A stretch of DNA of 64,000 nt from Branchiostoma belcheri (GCF_001625305.1 NW_017804587.1:948465-1012464), one strand, 5' to 3'. Positions 1 through 10,445 are shown, numbered from the stretch's first letter. Notes: generated from the sequence alone by a model not told the origin. Translations and numbers: made by a program.

Positions 1-213
1 TGGAAACGGTGGTGGAGGAGGTGGGGAGGGGGGTACTCAGGGGGAGGCAGGGGAGAGGCTCGTAACCCAAATGGCGGAGGAGGAGGCGGTTCCTTTAACT
101 CTGGTACTGGTACTGACACGAGCGGTCAGGATGGGGCAAACGACGGACCCGGGTATGTGGTCATCACCAGACAGGCGAAGATACTGAAGAGCAACATTTG
201 TAGTCACCATTAA
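1..213 (+). pseudogene. 3' end of an upstream TRIM / glycine-rich gene (unit 0), possibly frameshifted
   Basis: This is the end of exon 4 of the array member preceding the two complete genes. From about position 34 the frame reads the same glycine-rich tail as they do (YSGGG, then a GGGGGG run, SFNSGT, SGQDG, GYVVITRQ). Two differences stand out. A run of G near positions 25-36 is one base shorter than in the other copies, so reading backwards the frame turns from poly-Gly into Trp/Arg-rich residues. The TAG that ends the other copies is AAG here, which extends the frame ten residues to TAA at 211-213. Either this copy is decaying or a base was lost in a G-run during sequencing. The rest of the gene lies outside the window. 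Confidence 0.6.
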
Positions 214-1739
214 TAGATGTGTGGATTAACATGCTATCATGTAACAAGTACCGGCCATCCATAAAGCAGAAATCTTTGTAGGCTTCTTTACGAGCTCAGA
301 CAGACGTAATTACTAGTATGGACTTACTTAGCTTCGCTATTCTGGATAACTGTACCAAAATAACACTTTAACTTAGAATGAGGACCTTATGTTGTACAAT
401 ATGCAAGTTAGAAAGCCCTAAGTATGATTTACTTGGAAGTAAGAGGGCAAGAGAATGGATATGCTCAGAGGTATCAGCAGAGAAACAACAGTTTCTACTT
501 TGGAGAACTTGTTTCAGACTAAGTTGGATCTACAGACTGCCCTTGCATGTTCTATTCTGTTGGCTATTGCAACAAAGCAAATATACTTAACTTTCTTGCC
601 TTCAATTCAATTTTCAGGCAAATCAGCATATGTAATAATTCTTTTCATTCTGTCGACTATTGGAATTCAGCAAATACATGATTAAAGGATGTATGTCTTG
701 TATTCATTGTATCAGCGGCCAACTTTTAGTTACTCCTCTATCCTAAGTTTTCAAAGTGGAATGGCTTTATCATCAAGGTACATGGACTTGTAATGTGTAA
801 TGAGCAGGTTACATTGACAATAGAGCCAATGTGCAGGCAAGGTTCACTTCAGTTGTGTGGAATAATATACAACAGGCATTTACTCTCCAAGCAGAGGTTT
901 GGGTTTATTTTTGGCGTGTTTTTAGGCTTTTTTGGGGGGTTTCTCTTTTGCACTGGAATTTTTTTGGGTTGGGTGAAAAAAAATTCCTTGTTGTCTGTAG
1001 CTTGGTCATTCTGCTCTATTTATACATACATTATCTGTTTTTTTTCCTCTTCTCTTCTTCCTTGGCTACAGTTACTGGGTTTATACCGACACAACAGTGG
1101 CTGCTGCTTTAGTGCGTAGCTTTACCCCCAATGTACAAAACGTTTTCCCCAAAGCCAGGCTCTGTCATTACATAGTGCCAGCTTGGAATAGCCCCGCCCA
1201 CCCACCTAACCCAGTATACAGGTATCTACCATGTGCTGTACATACTACACGTATAGGCCAACTGTTCAAATGCTTAGTATGTTGTCTACAGGACAGCATA
1301 TAGCCACGATACGGGCTTCACTATATATATAATATATTTTATCAAGAGAAGTGTTAGCTTGGCATCCCCAACCCCACCGTATGTGAAATGAGCCCGCTGT
1401 GCCTATGCCCAAGGATACATTATCAAGCTTTATGTTTCATTAGGTGACTTTTCCTTACAGTTACAAATCCTATAACGTCCACTGTATTGCACCTGTACAT
1501 GTATTAGAACATCTATTTGCCAAATGCATACATAAGCCAAGGCTATGTAACTTAAAGGAATACGTGTACAGCTACAATTAAGATTAAGCAACCTATCTAT
1601 TGTACATCAAAACAGAATCCACTACATGGTTATGTATATTCGTCGAAAATATGCACGGAAGCCCTCTTTTTATTTGAGGGAAAGATGATGTCAGTAGTTT
1701 TATTTACCTAGTCGGGTCTCCGCTGAAACCTGATGCTTT
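181..1739. repeat. unit 1 intergenic part of the tandem array
   Basis: This is the 3' and 5' flank between unit 0 and copy 1, nearly identical to about 5096-7226 of unit 2. It lacks about 480 bp present in units 2 and 3 (see the deletion at the hairpin near 985). Short open frames in it are shared between units only because the DNA is duplicated. I see no RNA gene here. Confidence 0.7.
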
Positions 1740-1745
1740 TATAAA
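1740..1745 (+). promoter_or_regulatory. TATA-like box, unit 1
   Basis: TATAAA lies 77 bases upstream of the RING gene ATG. The same box lies at the same distance in unit 2 within nearly identical sequence. The position leaves room for a short 5' UTR. No transcript data support it. Confidence 0.45.
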
Positions 1746-1816
1746 CAGTGACCCTGTGTTGAACAGAAGTTCAAAGTTCACCTGTAACGGTATCTCACCT
1801 GAAGCGTACAGGTGTC

Positions 1817-2924
1817 ATGGCGGAGGCCGTTCTCAGCCAGATTTCGGGTGACTTTCTGGAGTGTACGATCTGCCTGGAGCCCTACAAGGACCCCAAGATC
1901 CTGCCGTGTCTTCACACCTTCTGTAAAGGCTGTCTGGAGAAGTTTGTAGCGAAACAAAGTAAATCAAAGGACAAGTTTCCGTGTCCAACATGTCGGATCG
2001 AAACTGTACTTCCGGAGGGCAGTGTCGCCGGGCTCAAAAACAACTTCTTTGTCCTGAGTTTGAGGGACACCGTTGACGCTCACAAGAGTTTGGTTAGCAA
2101 GGAGGATAACAAAGTGTCTTGTGATGTCTGTGAAGAAGAAGTGGCTACTTCTGGCTGTGTTGTGTGTGAAGAGTTCTTGTGTGACGAATGTGCTCGTGCC
2201 CATCGTCGTGCCAAACGTACACGTGACCATGAAGTCATCGGAGTGGCGGAATTAAAAGAGCAACTGATCACCAAGACGTCATCAGCCAAGTCAAGATCTC
2301 TGCCGATGTGCCCAAAACATGAAGACGAGAAGCTGAAGTTCTACTGTGAGACGTGCCAGAGCCCCATCTGCCGGGACTGCACGGTACTGCAGCACAAAGA
2401 CCACAAGTACGGCTTGCTGGCAGATGTTGTGAGTGACGTCAGGGCAAAGATCAAACACAATCTTGCAGCTGCCAGGCCGAAAATGAAGGAATACCGAGAC
2501 GCTGCAGGGTTCGTAGCTGAGAAGCAAGCAGAACTGGACACCAGGAGTAAGAAAGCTGTAGACGACATCGATGCAGCTGCGGAGGAAGAGATCAAGTACT
2601 ACACTGGCCTTGTCAGACGCAAGCAGACTGAACTGAAAGAAAAGTTAGCGGCCGTCACAGCAGCCCGTTCCAAGCAGCTCTCTGCTACAGCAGACAGTGT
2701 TGAGAGCACCTTAGGCTGTCTGTCCAGCACAGTGGACTTCTCACAGAAAGTCGTGGAGCATGGCAGTGACTTTGACGTCATGAACGTGCACTCTGACGTC
2801 ACGGCCCGGCTGGAGTCTCTGCTGAAATGTCCAACCCCGGACATTCCTGACGACATCAGTTACGTCAGGTTTGATCCTAGGACGGAAAGGGAGGAAAGGG
2901 AAATGATCCTTGGTGACATCGTCG
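1817..2924 (+). CDS. copy 1 exon 1: RING, B-box 1, B-box 2, coiled coil
   Basis: The single large exon codes for residues 1-369 and the first base of codon 370. The start ATG is in good context (GTGTCATGGC) and lies 77 bases downstream of a TATAAA. The donor is GTCG|GTACGT; reading on past it gives unrelated residues, so the exon ends there. Having the whole tripartite motif in one exon is common in invertebrate TRIM expansions. Confidence 0.85.
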
Positions 2925-5095
2925 GTACGTTGTTTAGTATTGCATGTGAAGTGATCATTTGTTTAAAAAAATTATTTATTACCAAGTACATATAAAAGAC
3001 AACTTAAGATCTTTGTATTTAGATCGGATCATTGGACCCAGAAAAATGCATATGTTGACTGCCATCTTGCCTGTAAAAATCATGTTTTTTTTTAGGTAAG
3101 TACGAGCTTTTTAAAAGTTGTTTAGCCTAAACAAATGTTCTTGAATAACCGATGATCACTACAGTAACTGTCCCCTCAGAATTTGGACCTGCCAAGTTGA
3201 CCACCCTGGGCGCCAGCGGCCGTCTGGGCCCCACTACCCTGGGTACCCACTACAGGGGACAGGACCATGAACACCTGGTGACGCTACATGACGGGATACA
3301 ACACTTCACTGTACCGCGGACGGGAACGTACAGCATAGAGGCAGCGGGTAGGAACGTTCAGTTAATAGTAAATGTAACTGATGTAAAGTTTGGTGTACTT
3401 AATCAAGCACACGCGCACATGGAAATAAGTATTTGATGCGTAATCTGAATATTACCAAAATGATTTGAAGCCAGTAGCTATAACTTTATGCTTGAATTGT
3501 TTTCTCTTTTGTGCAGTAGTCATTTAATAGTCCATGTTTCTTTAAATGTGTGTAGTGAAAGTGACAGTCATGTTTGATTGACAGGTGCTGCTGCAGGGTG
3601 GGGTGAGTGCAACCCGGTGTCCGCCCTAGGACGGGGTGCCGTACTGAGGGGAACATTTAACCTCAAACAAGGTGTGATTATTTAACTGTAGTGCATGTAC
3701 ATTAGTTAGTACTTATGTAGCCTTTGACTTATTTAGTGCATATCATTTCACCAGGGTGACAAGTTTACTGTAGAACACTGAGTATCAACACTATACCATA
3801 AAATGTGTGTGTGCAAATCTGGATCATCTACTTTAGGCCACAGCAAGTAATTTTTATGGATGACATCCTTCGCGCGCATTGATTTTTGCCTGATTTCGGA
3901 AAAAAAAAACAAGAATTTTTTTGCCCTATGAGCAAATATGTTAAATTGTCTGTCGGTTCAGGGACCATAGTTGATCCCGCAAACTTCAAGCACGGTTACT
4001 TGCAATTGATGTGTTGATAGTCCTAGGTGTTCCATCACAAATGAATACCCCGTATGCTAGCTGCCCATGATGGTACAAGCTCTTTTCTACAACTGTTCAA
4101 GTTAATTGAGATTTATACACATCTACATGTATGAGGGCAGGTACATGTAATACTGTAGAATACAGGAGAAATGACTTCTTGGTTGTGATATCATGTTTTG
4201 ACACCCCAAGTCTTGTTTAAATCTCAAAATTTGAAAATGTAGCAATCTTGTTTTTTTTTGGCCCGCCTTGTTTTTTTTCGCCCTATCGCATTAGATTTGG
4301 AGTCTGTAGAGGATGTCATCCATAAAATTTACTTGCTGTGGCCTTAGTTCTAAAGAATAATTTTTAATAAAAGATAGTAATAGAAAGAAATCTTGTGCTT
4401 CAAGAGATAGATAGAGAGATAGATAGGGAGAGAGACTAAACAATGGATACAAAATCTGATGTACCTTTTTCACTACTGTAGGTGAAACTCTGAAGATCCT
4501 GGTGGGACAAGAAGGTGCTGAGAACAAGGATTACTGGAATGTAGGAGGGGGCGGTACATTTGTCACCAGCGGAGACAACAAGCCACTCATTATCGCCGGG
4601 GGTGGGGGAGGGGCAGGGTTGGGACTACGGACCCATAACCCCCTGTGTGACGGGACTGTGTCCAGTACTGGTAACAAGAGTTATGGGGGATCTGGTTGTA
4701 GTGGAGGATCTAACGGACAGGGGGCGACAGAATGGAAGGGTAACTGCATGGGTGGGGGAGGGGGAGGGCTGCTGACGGATGGAGGGAGTTCTAAACAGTT
4801 TGGAGGGGAGAGTTGTGAGCTCGGTGGGGAAGGTGGGAAGGCGTTTGTGAATGGCGGGGTTGGAGGACGTGGGAACTTCAATAATGCTGATGGTGGATTT
4901 GGTGGAGGGGGAGGGAGTTATGGGTGGGGTGGTGGAGGAGGTGGGGGAGGGGGGTACTCAGGGGGAGGCAGGGGAGAGTGCTGTAACCCAAATGGCGGAG
5001 GAGGCGGCGGTTCGTTTAACTCCGGTACTGACACGAGCGGTCAGGATGGTGCAAACAAAGGACCCGGGTATGTGGTCATCACCAGACAGGCGTAG
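1817..5095 (+). CDS. TRIM-type RING/B-box protein fused to an ALK-like glycine-rich module (copy 1, four exons)
   Basis: Gene model: exons 1817-2924, 3180-3347, 3585-3671 and 4482-5095. All introns are GT-AG and all junctions are phase 1, giving 1977 nt and 658 aa. Residues 16-59 form a C3HC4 RING (C16, C19, C31, H33, C36, C39, C56, C59). Residues 102-138 form B-box 1 and 165-196 B-box 2. A charged helical segment of about 200-335 fits the TRIM coiled coil. From residue 370 the protein becomes a different module: GASGRLGPTT, a GIQHFTVP...GTYSIEAAGA strand region, RGTFNL, LKILVGQEG, then PLIIAGGGGGAG and long Gly runs. This order is that of the TNF-like plus glycine-rich region of ALK/LTK. There is no signal peptide or membrane segment, so the protein should be intracellular. 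RING plus B-boxes imply E3 ubiquitin (or related) ligase activity; the C-terminal module would take the place of the usual B30.2 or NHL target-binding domain. Substrate and partner are unknown. Confidence 0.85.
3180..3347 (+). CDS. copy 1 exon 2: start of the ALK-like module
   Basis: The acceptor is CCCCTCAG|AATTTGG and the donor GCGG|GTAGG, phase 1 at both ends. It encodes FGPAKLTTLGASGRLGPTT and, further on, GIQHFTVP and GTYSIEAAG. This beta-strand-rich segment resembles the TNF-like part of the ALK/LTK ectodomain and of invertebrate glycine-rich proteins of the Gly_rich family. Confidence 0.8.
3585..3671 (+). CDS. copy 1 exon 3: linker strand of the ALK-like module
   Basis: This 87-base, phase 1-1 exon lies between TTGATTGACAG| and |GTGTGATT. 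It encodes AAAGWGECNPVSALGRGAV followed by LRGTFNLKQ. The GRGAV..GTFNL sequence is the expected continuation of the family between the GTYSIEAAG strand and the LKILVGQ strand. Copy 1 reads GECNPVSAL where copy 2 reads GVKNPKSAR, so this is one of the few variable spots. Confidence 0.8.
4482..5095 (+). CDS. copy 1 exon 4: glycine-rich domain and stop
   Basis: The acceptor is TTTTTCACTACTGTAG|GTGAAACTC and the stop is TAG at 5093-5095. It encodes ETLKILVGQEGAENKDYW, a GGGGTFV strand, PLIIAGGGGGAG, several CxGG/GGSGCSGG loops and three long Gly runs, ending with GYVVITRQA. The order TFV..PLIIAGGGG..GG(F)GGGGG..YSGG matches the glycine-rich domain of ALK/LTK, whose Gly runs pack as polyglycine helices. 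The coding strand is very rich in G-runs. Confidence 0.82.
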
Positions 5096-5816
5096 ATAGT
5101 GAAAAGTAACATTTGTAGTCACCATTAATAGATGTGTGGATTAACATGCTATCATATAACATGTACCGGCTATCCATAGAGCAGAAATGTTGATAGGCTT
5201 CTTTACCAGCTCAGACAGACGTAATTACTAGTATGGACTTACTTAGCTTGTTTTAAGCCTTCAAATGCGCTATTCTGGATAACTGTACCAAAATAACACT
5301 TTAAGTTAGAATGAGGACCTTATGTTGTACAATATGCAAGTTAGAAAGCCCTAAGTATGATTTACTTGGAAGTAAGAGGGCAAGAGAATGGATATGCTCA
5401 GAGGTATCAGCAGAGAAACAACAGTTTCTACTTTGGAGAAGTTGTTTCAGACTAAGTTGGATCTACAGACTGCCCTTGCATGTTCTATTCTGTTGGCTAT
5501 TGCAACAAAGCAAATATACTTAACTTTCTTGCCTTCAATTCTATCTTCAGGCATATCAGCATATGTAATAATTCTTTTCATTCTGTCGACTATTGGAATT
5601 CAGCAAATACATGATTAAAGGATGTATGTCTTGTATTCATTGTATCAGCGGCCAACTTTTAGTTAATCCTCTATCCTAAGTTTTCAAAGTGGAATGGCTT
5701 TATCATCAAGGTACATCAACACATTGTAATGTGTAATTAGCAAATTACATTGATAATAGAGCCAATGTGCAGGTAAGGTTCACTTCAGTTGTGTGGAATA
5801 ATAAACAACAGGCATG

Positions 5817-6000
5817 TACTCTCCAATCAGAGGTTTGGGTTTATTTTTGGCGAGTTTTTAGGCTTTTTGGGGGGGGTTCTTTTGCACTGGAATTTTTTGG
5901 GTTGGGTGAAAAAAAATTCCAGTGCAAAAGGGAACCCCCCCCCCAAAAAAAGCCTAAAAACACACCAAAAAATAAACCCAAACCTCTGCTTGGAGAGTAC
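5817..6000. repeat. large inverted repeat (foldback), unit 2
   Basis: The left arm starts GTACTCTCCAATCAGAGG and the right arm ends CCTCTGCTTGGAGAGTAC. Arms of about 85 bases pair with few mismatches around a short loop (GGGTTGGGTGAAAA). Both arms carry mononucleotide runs (G8 and C9). Unit 1 keeps only the left arm (about 877-992). Confidence 0.85.
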
Positions 6001-7226
6001 AGGCATTAGGCAACAGGCAAGTAGAAGAAATGCTGTCACGACGTGTTGAAAAGAATAACAGGTTTTTAACGTATCACAACATATTTGGTACAAAGCATAC
6101 ATCGTTACACAGTTAATTTCAAACAACACAGTTGAAGGTCCGTTGTGGTACATCCGGGACACAACATAAAAACCAACCATGTAACTCACAGACAAGCTCT
6201 AGGTAGGTTGCACACTGTGATATTGTTTTTCCACTAGGTTGGATACAATGTCGTCTACCTGACTATTGAGAAAACATGTCAAATGCCATGGCAACACCAA
6301 CTTGGCACATTCTTTGTTCTCCCACAGCAGAATCAAGTATTTTCTTTCTCAGTTCATCTTTCTTTTTAAATCGTCGTCAAGCCTTGGAGGAAACTAATCA
6401 TTTCATTAAGTTATATTTTTTGTCATATACCGATCATATAGCTGTGCTACAAATTCATGCATTGTTGATGCTTGTTGTCTGTAGCTTGGTCATTCTGCTC
6501 TATTTATACATACATTATCTGTTTTTTTTTCTCTTCTCTTCTTCTTCCTTGGCTACAGTTACTGGGTTTATACCGACACAACAGTGGCTGCTGCTTAAGT
6601 GCGTAGCTTTACCCCCAATGTACAAAACGTTTTCCCCAAAGCCAGGCTCTGTCATTACATAGTGCCAGCTTGGAATAGCCCCGCCCACCCACCTAACCCA
6701 GTATACAGGTATCTACCATGTGCTGTACATACTACACGTATAGGCCAACTGTTCAAATGCTTAGTATGTTGTCTACAGGACAGCATATAGCCACGATACG
6801 GGCTTCACTATATATATAATATATTTTATCAAGAGAAGTGTTAGCTTGGCATCCCCAACCCCACCGTATGTGAAATGAGCCCGCTGTGCCTATGCCCAAG
6901 GATACATTATCAAGCTTTATGTTTCATTAGGTGACTTTTCCTTACAGTTACAAATCCTATAACGTCCACTGTATTGCACCTGTACATGTATTAGAACATC
7001 TATTTGCCAAATGCATACATAAGCCAAGGCTATGTAACTTAAAGGAATACGTGTACAGCTACAATTAAGATTAAGCAACCTATCTATTGTACATCAAAAC
7101 AGAATCCACTACATGGTTATGTATATTCGTCGAAAATATGCACGGAAGCCCTCTTTTTATTTGAGGGAAAGATGATGTCAGTAGTTTTATTTACCTAGTC
7201 GGGTCTCCGCTGAAACCTGATGCTTT

Positions 7227-7232
7227 TATAAA
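7227..7232 (+). promoter_or_regulatory. TATA-like box, unit 2
   Basis: TATAAA, 77 bases before the ATG, identical in position and flanks to the unit 1 box. Confidence 0.45.
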
Positions 7233-7303
7233 CAGTGACCCTGTGTTGAACAGAAGTTCAAAGTTCACCTGTAACGGTATCTCACCTGAAGCGTACAGGT
7301 GTC

Positions 7304-8411
7304 ATGGCGGAGGCCGTTCTCAGCCAGATTTCGGGTGACTTTCTGGAGTGTACGATCTGCCTGGAGCCCTACAAGGACCCCAAGATCCTGCCGTGTCTTC
7401 ACACCTTCTGTAAGGACTGTCTGGAGAAGTTTGTAGCGAAACAAAGTAAATCAAAGGACAAGTTTCCGTGTCCAACATGTCGGATCGAAACTGTACTTCC
7501 GGAGGGCAGTGTCGCCGGGCTCAAAAACAACTTCTTTGTCCTGAGTTTGAGGGACACCGTTGACGCTCACAAGAGTTTGGTTAGCAAGGAGGATAACAAA
7601 GTGTCTTGTGATGTCTGTGAAGAAGAAGTGGCTACTTGTGGCTGTGTTGTGTGTGAAGAGTTCTTGTGTGACGAATGTGCTCGTGCCCACCGTCGAGCCA
7701 AACGTACACGTGACCATGAAATCATCGGAGTGGCAGAGCTAAAAGAACAACTGATCACCAAGACGTCATCGGTCAAGTCGACATCACTGCCGATGTGTCC
7801 AAAACATGAAGACGAGAAGCTGAAGTTCTACTGTGAGACGTGCCAGAGCCCCATCTGCCGAGACTGCAAGGATCTGCAGCACAAAGACCACAAGTACGGC
7901 TTGCTGGCCGACGTTGTGAGTGACGTCAGGGCAAAGATCAAAGGCAAACTCGCAGCTGCGAGGCCGAAAATTGAGGAATACCGAGACGCTGCAAGTGTCG
8001 CAGCTAATAAGCAAGCAGAACTCAACACTAATAGTAAGAAAGCTGCAGACGACATCGATGCAGCTGCGGAGGAAGAGATCAAGTACTACACTGGCCTTGT
8101 TAGACGCAAGCAGACCGAACTGAAAGAAAATTTAGCGGCCGTCACAGCAGCCCGTTCCAAGCAGCTCTCTGCTACAGCAGACAGTGTTGAGAGCACCTTA
8201 GGCTGTCTGTCCAGCACAGTGGACTTCTCACAGAAAGTCGTGGAGCATGGCAGTGACTTTGACGTCATGAACGTGTACTGTGACGTCACGGCCCGGCTGG
8301 AGTCTCTGCTGAAAGGTCCAACCCCGGACATTCCTGACGACATCAGTAACGTCAGGTTTGATCCTAGGACGGAAAGGGAGGAAAGGGAAATGATCCTTGG
8401 CGACATTGTCG
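7304..8411 (+). CDS. copy 2 exon 1: RING, B-box 1, B-box 2, coiled coil
   Basis: It has the same length as copy 1 exon 1 (1108 nt) and the same donor context, GTCG|GTACGT. B-box 1 reads EVATCGC here and EVATSGC in copy 1, so an extra Cys sits next to the zinc ligands. The coiled-coil stretch is the most changed part. Confidence 0.85.
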
Positions 8412-10102
8412 GTACGTTGTTCAGCATTATTTTTTAAAGAGTAAAAATACAAATTTCGATTTTGAAGGCACCCATACCCAGGTAGACATTTGGACAAAAA
8501 CCTCTCCATGTAAACCTACATCAAATACATGTAGTTACTTGAAAAAGTTGAATAGATGGCATCCACTCAAGGAATGAAAAGAAGAACATGGTAACTGGTA
8601 TCCGTTCTTTGAGATACTGACTTGAAATTTGTTTAGCCTGAACCAAGGTTCTTGAATATCTGATGAACACTGTTGCGTTTTTGTTTCCCTCTTATAGACT
8701 CTTACTTCCGAACTGCCAAGTTGACCACCCTGGGCGCCAGCGGCCGTCTGGGCCCCACCACCCTGGGTACCCACTACAGGGGACAGGACCATGAACACCT
8801 GGTGACGCTACATGACGGGATACAACACTTCACTGTACCGGGGACGGGAACGTACAGCATAGAGGCAGCGGGTAGGGACTTTTATTTAATAGTAAATGTA
8901 ATTAATGTAAAGTTTGGTTTACTTAATTAGTCATACAGAAATACATATTTGATTTGTTGAATCCCAGCTTATAATAACTTCATGCTTGAATTGTTTTCTC
9001 TTTCGTACAGTAGTCATTCAATAGTCCGTGTCTCTTTAGATTTGTGTTCTGAAAGTGCCTGACGTGTTTGATTGACAGGTGCTGCTGCAGGGTGGGGTGT
9101 GAAGAACCCGAAGTCCGCCCGAGGACGGGGTGCCGTACTGAGGGGAACATTTAACCTCAAACAAGGTGCGACACTTCAGCTGGACATGTACATGGTCTAG
9201 TCTCTGTAAAGAAGTCTGAAAGTGTTCAGTGGTAAACACCTATCTAACCATCTAGGTGCACTGGTGACAAACCAACTTTAGAAGTGTTAGAACATTGGCA
9301 TTATAGAGAGTACACAGTAATTTTTGGATATCTGCTTCCATTCTACTTGTAACTAATGTAGGAAAAAAAAGAAATAATTATACAGTAAAAATTGTTATTC
9401 TTTTCCATGTTAATTAAAAAAAAGATGGATGAGTATATGATAAGTAATGGATACAAAATCTGATGTTCCTTTTCCAACACTGCAGGTGAAACTCTGAAGA
9501 TCCTGGTGGGACAAGAAGGTGCTGAGAACAAAGAATACTGGAGTGTAGGAGGAGGGGGCGGTACATTTGTCACCAGGGGAGACAACACGCCACTCATTAT
9601 CGCCGGGGGTGGGGGAGGGGCAGGGTATGGACTAAAGACCCATAACCCCCTGTGTGACGGGACTGTGTCCACTACCGGTAACATGAGTTGTGGAGGAACT
9701 GGTTGTAGTGGAGGATCTAACGGACAGGGGGCGACAAAATGGAAGGCTCCCTACATGGGTGGGGGAGGGGGAGGGCTGCTGACGGATGGAGGGAGTTCTA
9801 AACAGTTTAAAGGCAACAGTTGTCAGTACGGTGGGGAAGGTGGGAAGGCGTTTGTGAATGGCGGGGTTGGAGGGCGTGGGACATGTAATAATGCTGATGG
9901 TGGGTTTGGTGGAGGGGGAGGGAGTTATGGGGAGGGTGGTGGAGGAGGTGGGGGAGGGGGGTACTCAGGGGGAGGCAGGGGAGAGGATCGTGACCAAAAT
10001 GGCGGAGGAGGCGGCGGTTCGTTTAACTCCGGTACTGAAACGAGCGGTCAGGATGGGGCAAACGATGGACCCGGGTATGTGGTCATCACCAGACAGGTGT
10101 AG
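7304..10102 (+). CDS. TRIM-type RING/B-box protein fused to an ALK-like glycine-rich module (copy 2, four exons)
   Basis: Gene model: exons 7304-8411, 8698-8871, 9079-9165 and 9486-10102. All junctions are GT-AG and phase 1, giving 1986 nt and 661 aa. The architecture is the same as in the neighbour at 1817: RING C3HC4 at 16-59, B-box 1 at 102-138, B-box 2 at 165-196, coiled coil, then the ALK-like module from residue 370. The two proteins are almost identical in the RING and B-boxes and diverge mostly in three places: the coiled coil (about 218-255), the start of exon 2 (DSYFRTAK versus EFGPAK), and loops of the glycine-rich domain. With a near-identical 5' region, this points to recent duplication or gene conversion. 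A cytoplasmic ligase with a swapped recognition module is the likely role; the ligand is unknown. Confidence 0.85.
8698..8871 (+). CDS. copy 2 exon 2: start of the ALK-like module
   Basis: The acceptor is CCCTCTTATAG|ACTC and the donor GCGG|GTAGGG, phase 1-1, 174 nt. It is two codons longer than in copy 1 at its 5' end, because the acceptor region differs (DSYFRTAK). From AKLTTLGAS onward the two copies are nearly identical. Confidence 0.8.
9079..9165 (+). CDS. copy 2 exon 3: linker strand of the ALK-like module
   Basis: This 87 nt, phase 1-1 exon has acceptor TTGATTGACAG|GTGC and donor CAAG|GTGCGA. It encodes AAAGWGVKNPKSARGRGAV and then LRGTFNLKQ. Confidence 0.8.
9486..10102 (+). CDS. copy 2 exon 4: glycine-rich domain and stop
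   Basis: The acceptor is TTTTCCAACACTGCAG|GTGAAAC and the stop is TAG at 10100-10102. The Gly runs, PLIIAGGGGGAG and the GYVVITRQ tail match copy 1. Several loops between the Gly runs differ by clustered amino-acid changes (for example FKGNSCQYGG versus FGGESCELGG), as expected if the loops contact a ligand. Confidence 0.82.
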
Positions 10103-10445
10103 ATACAGTTTACTGAAAAGTAACGTTTGTAGTCACCATCTTAAGAGGAGTGAAGATGAACATGCTATCATATAACAAGTACCGCCTATCCATAGAGCAG
10201 TGTTGCTGGGCTTCTTTAGGAGCTCAGACAGGCGTAATTACTAGTAGGGACTTTGCATGTGTTTACATAATAATAAGCCTTCAACTGTGATATTCTGGCT
10301 AACTGTACCGAAATAACATTTCAACTCGGAATGATGACTTTAAGTTGTACAATATACAAGTTGAAAGCCCTGAGTATGATCTACTTGAAAGTAATAGGGG
10401 TAAGAGAATGGATATGCCCAGTATAATAATCATATATATATATAT

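Larger units (their letters stand above)
5096..7303. repeat. unit 2 intergenic part of the tandem array
   Basis: It repeats the unit 1 spacer: 5221-5740 matches about 300-790, and 6480-7303 matches about 993-1816 almost base for base. It also carries a 184 bp foldback (5817-6000) and about 475 bp (6001-6475) missing from unit 1 but present in unit 3. No gene is evident. Confidence 0.75.

Noticed and set aside
378..685. Open frames repeated at 5311-5618 (MRTLCCTICKLESPKYDLLG type)
   Set aside because: They are conserved only because the whole intergenic unit is duplicated. They overlap each other in two frames, have no domain and no splice or promoter context, and the third unit breaks them.
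4681..4881. Minus-strand proline-rich frame opposite the glycine-rich exon
   Set aside because: It is a mirror of the poly-Gly coding sequence (GGN read as CCN), a shadow of the real exon.
6276..6662. Open frame MSNAMATPTWHILCSPTAES, repeated at 11388-11714
   Set aside because: It lies in duplicated spacer DNA. The C-terminal half differs between units through indels, and unit 1 lacks the segment altogether.
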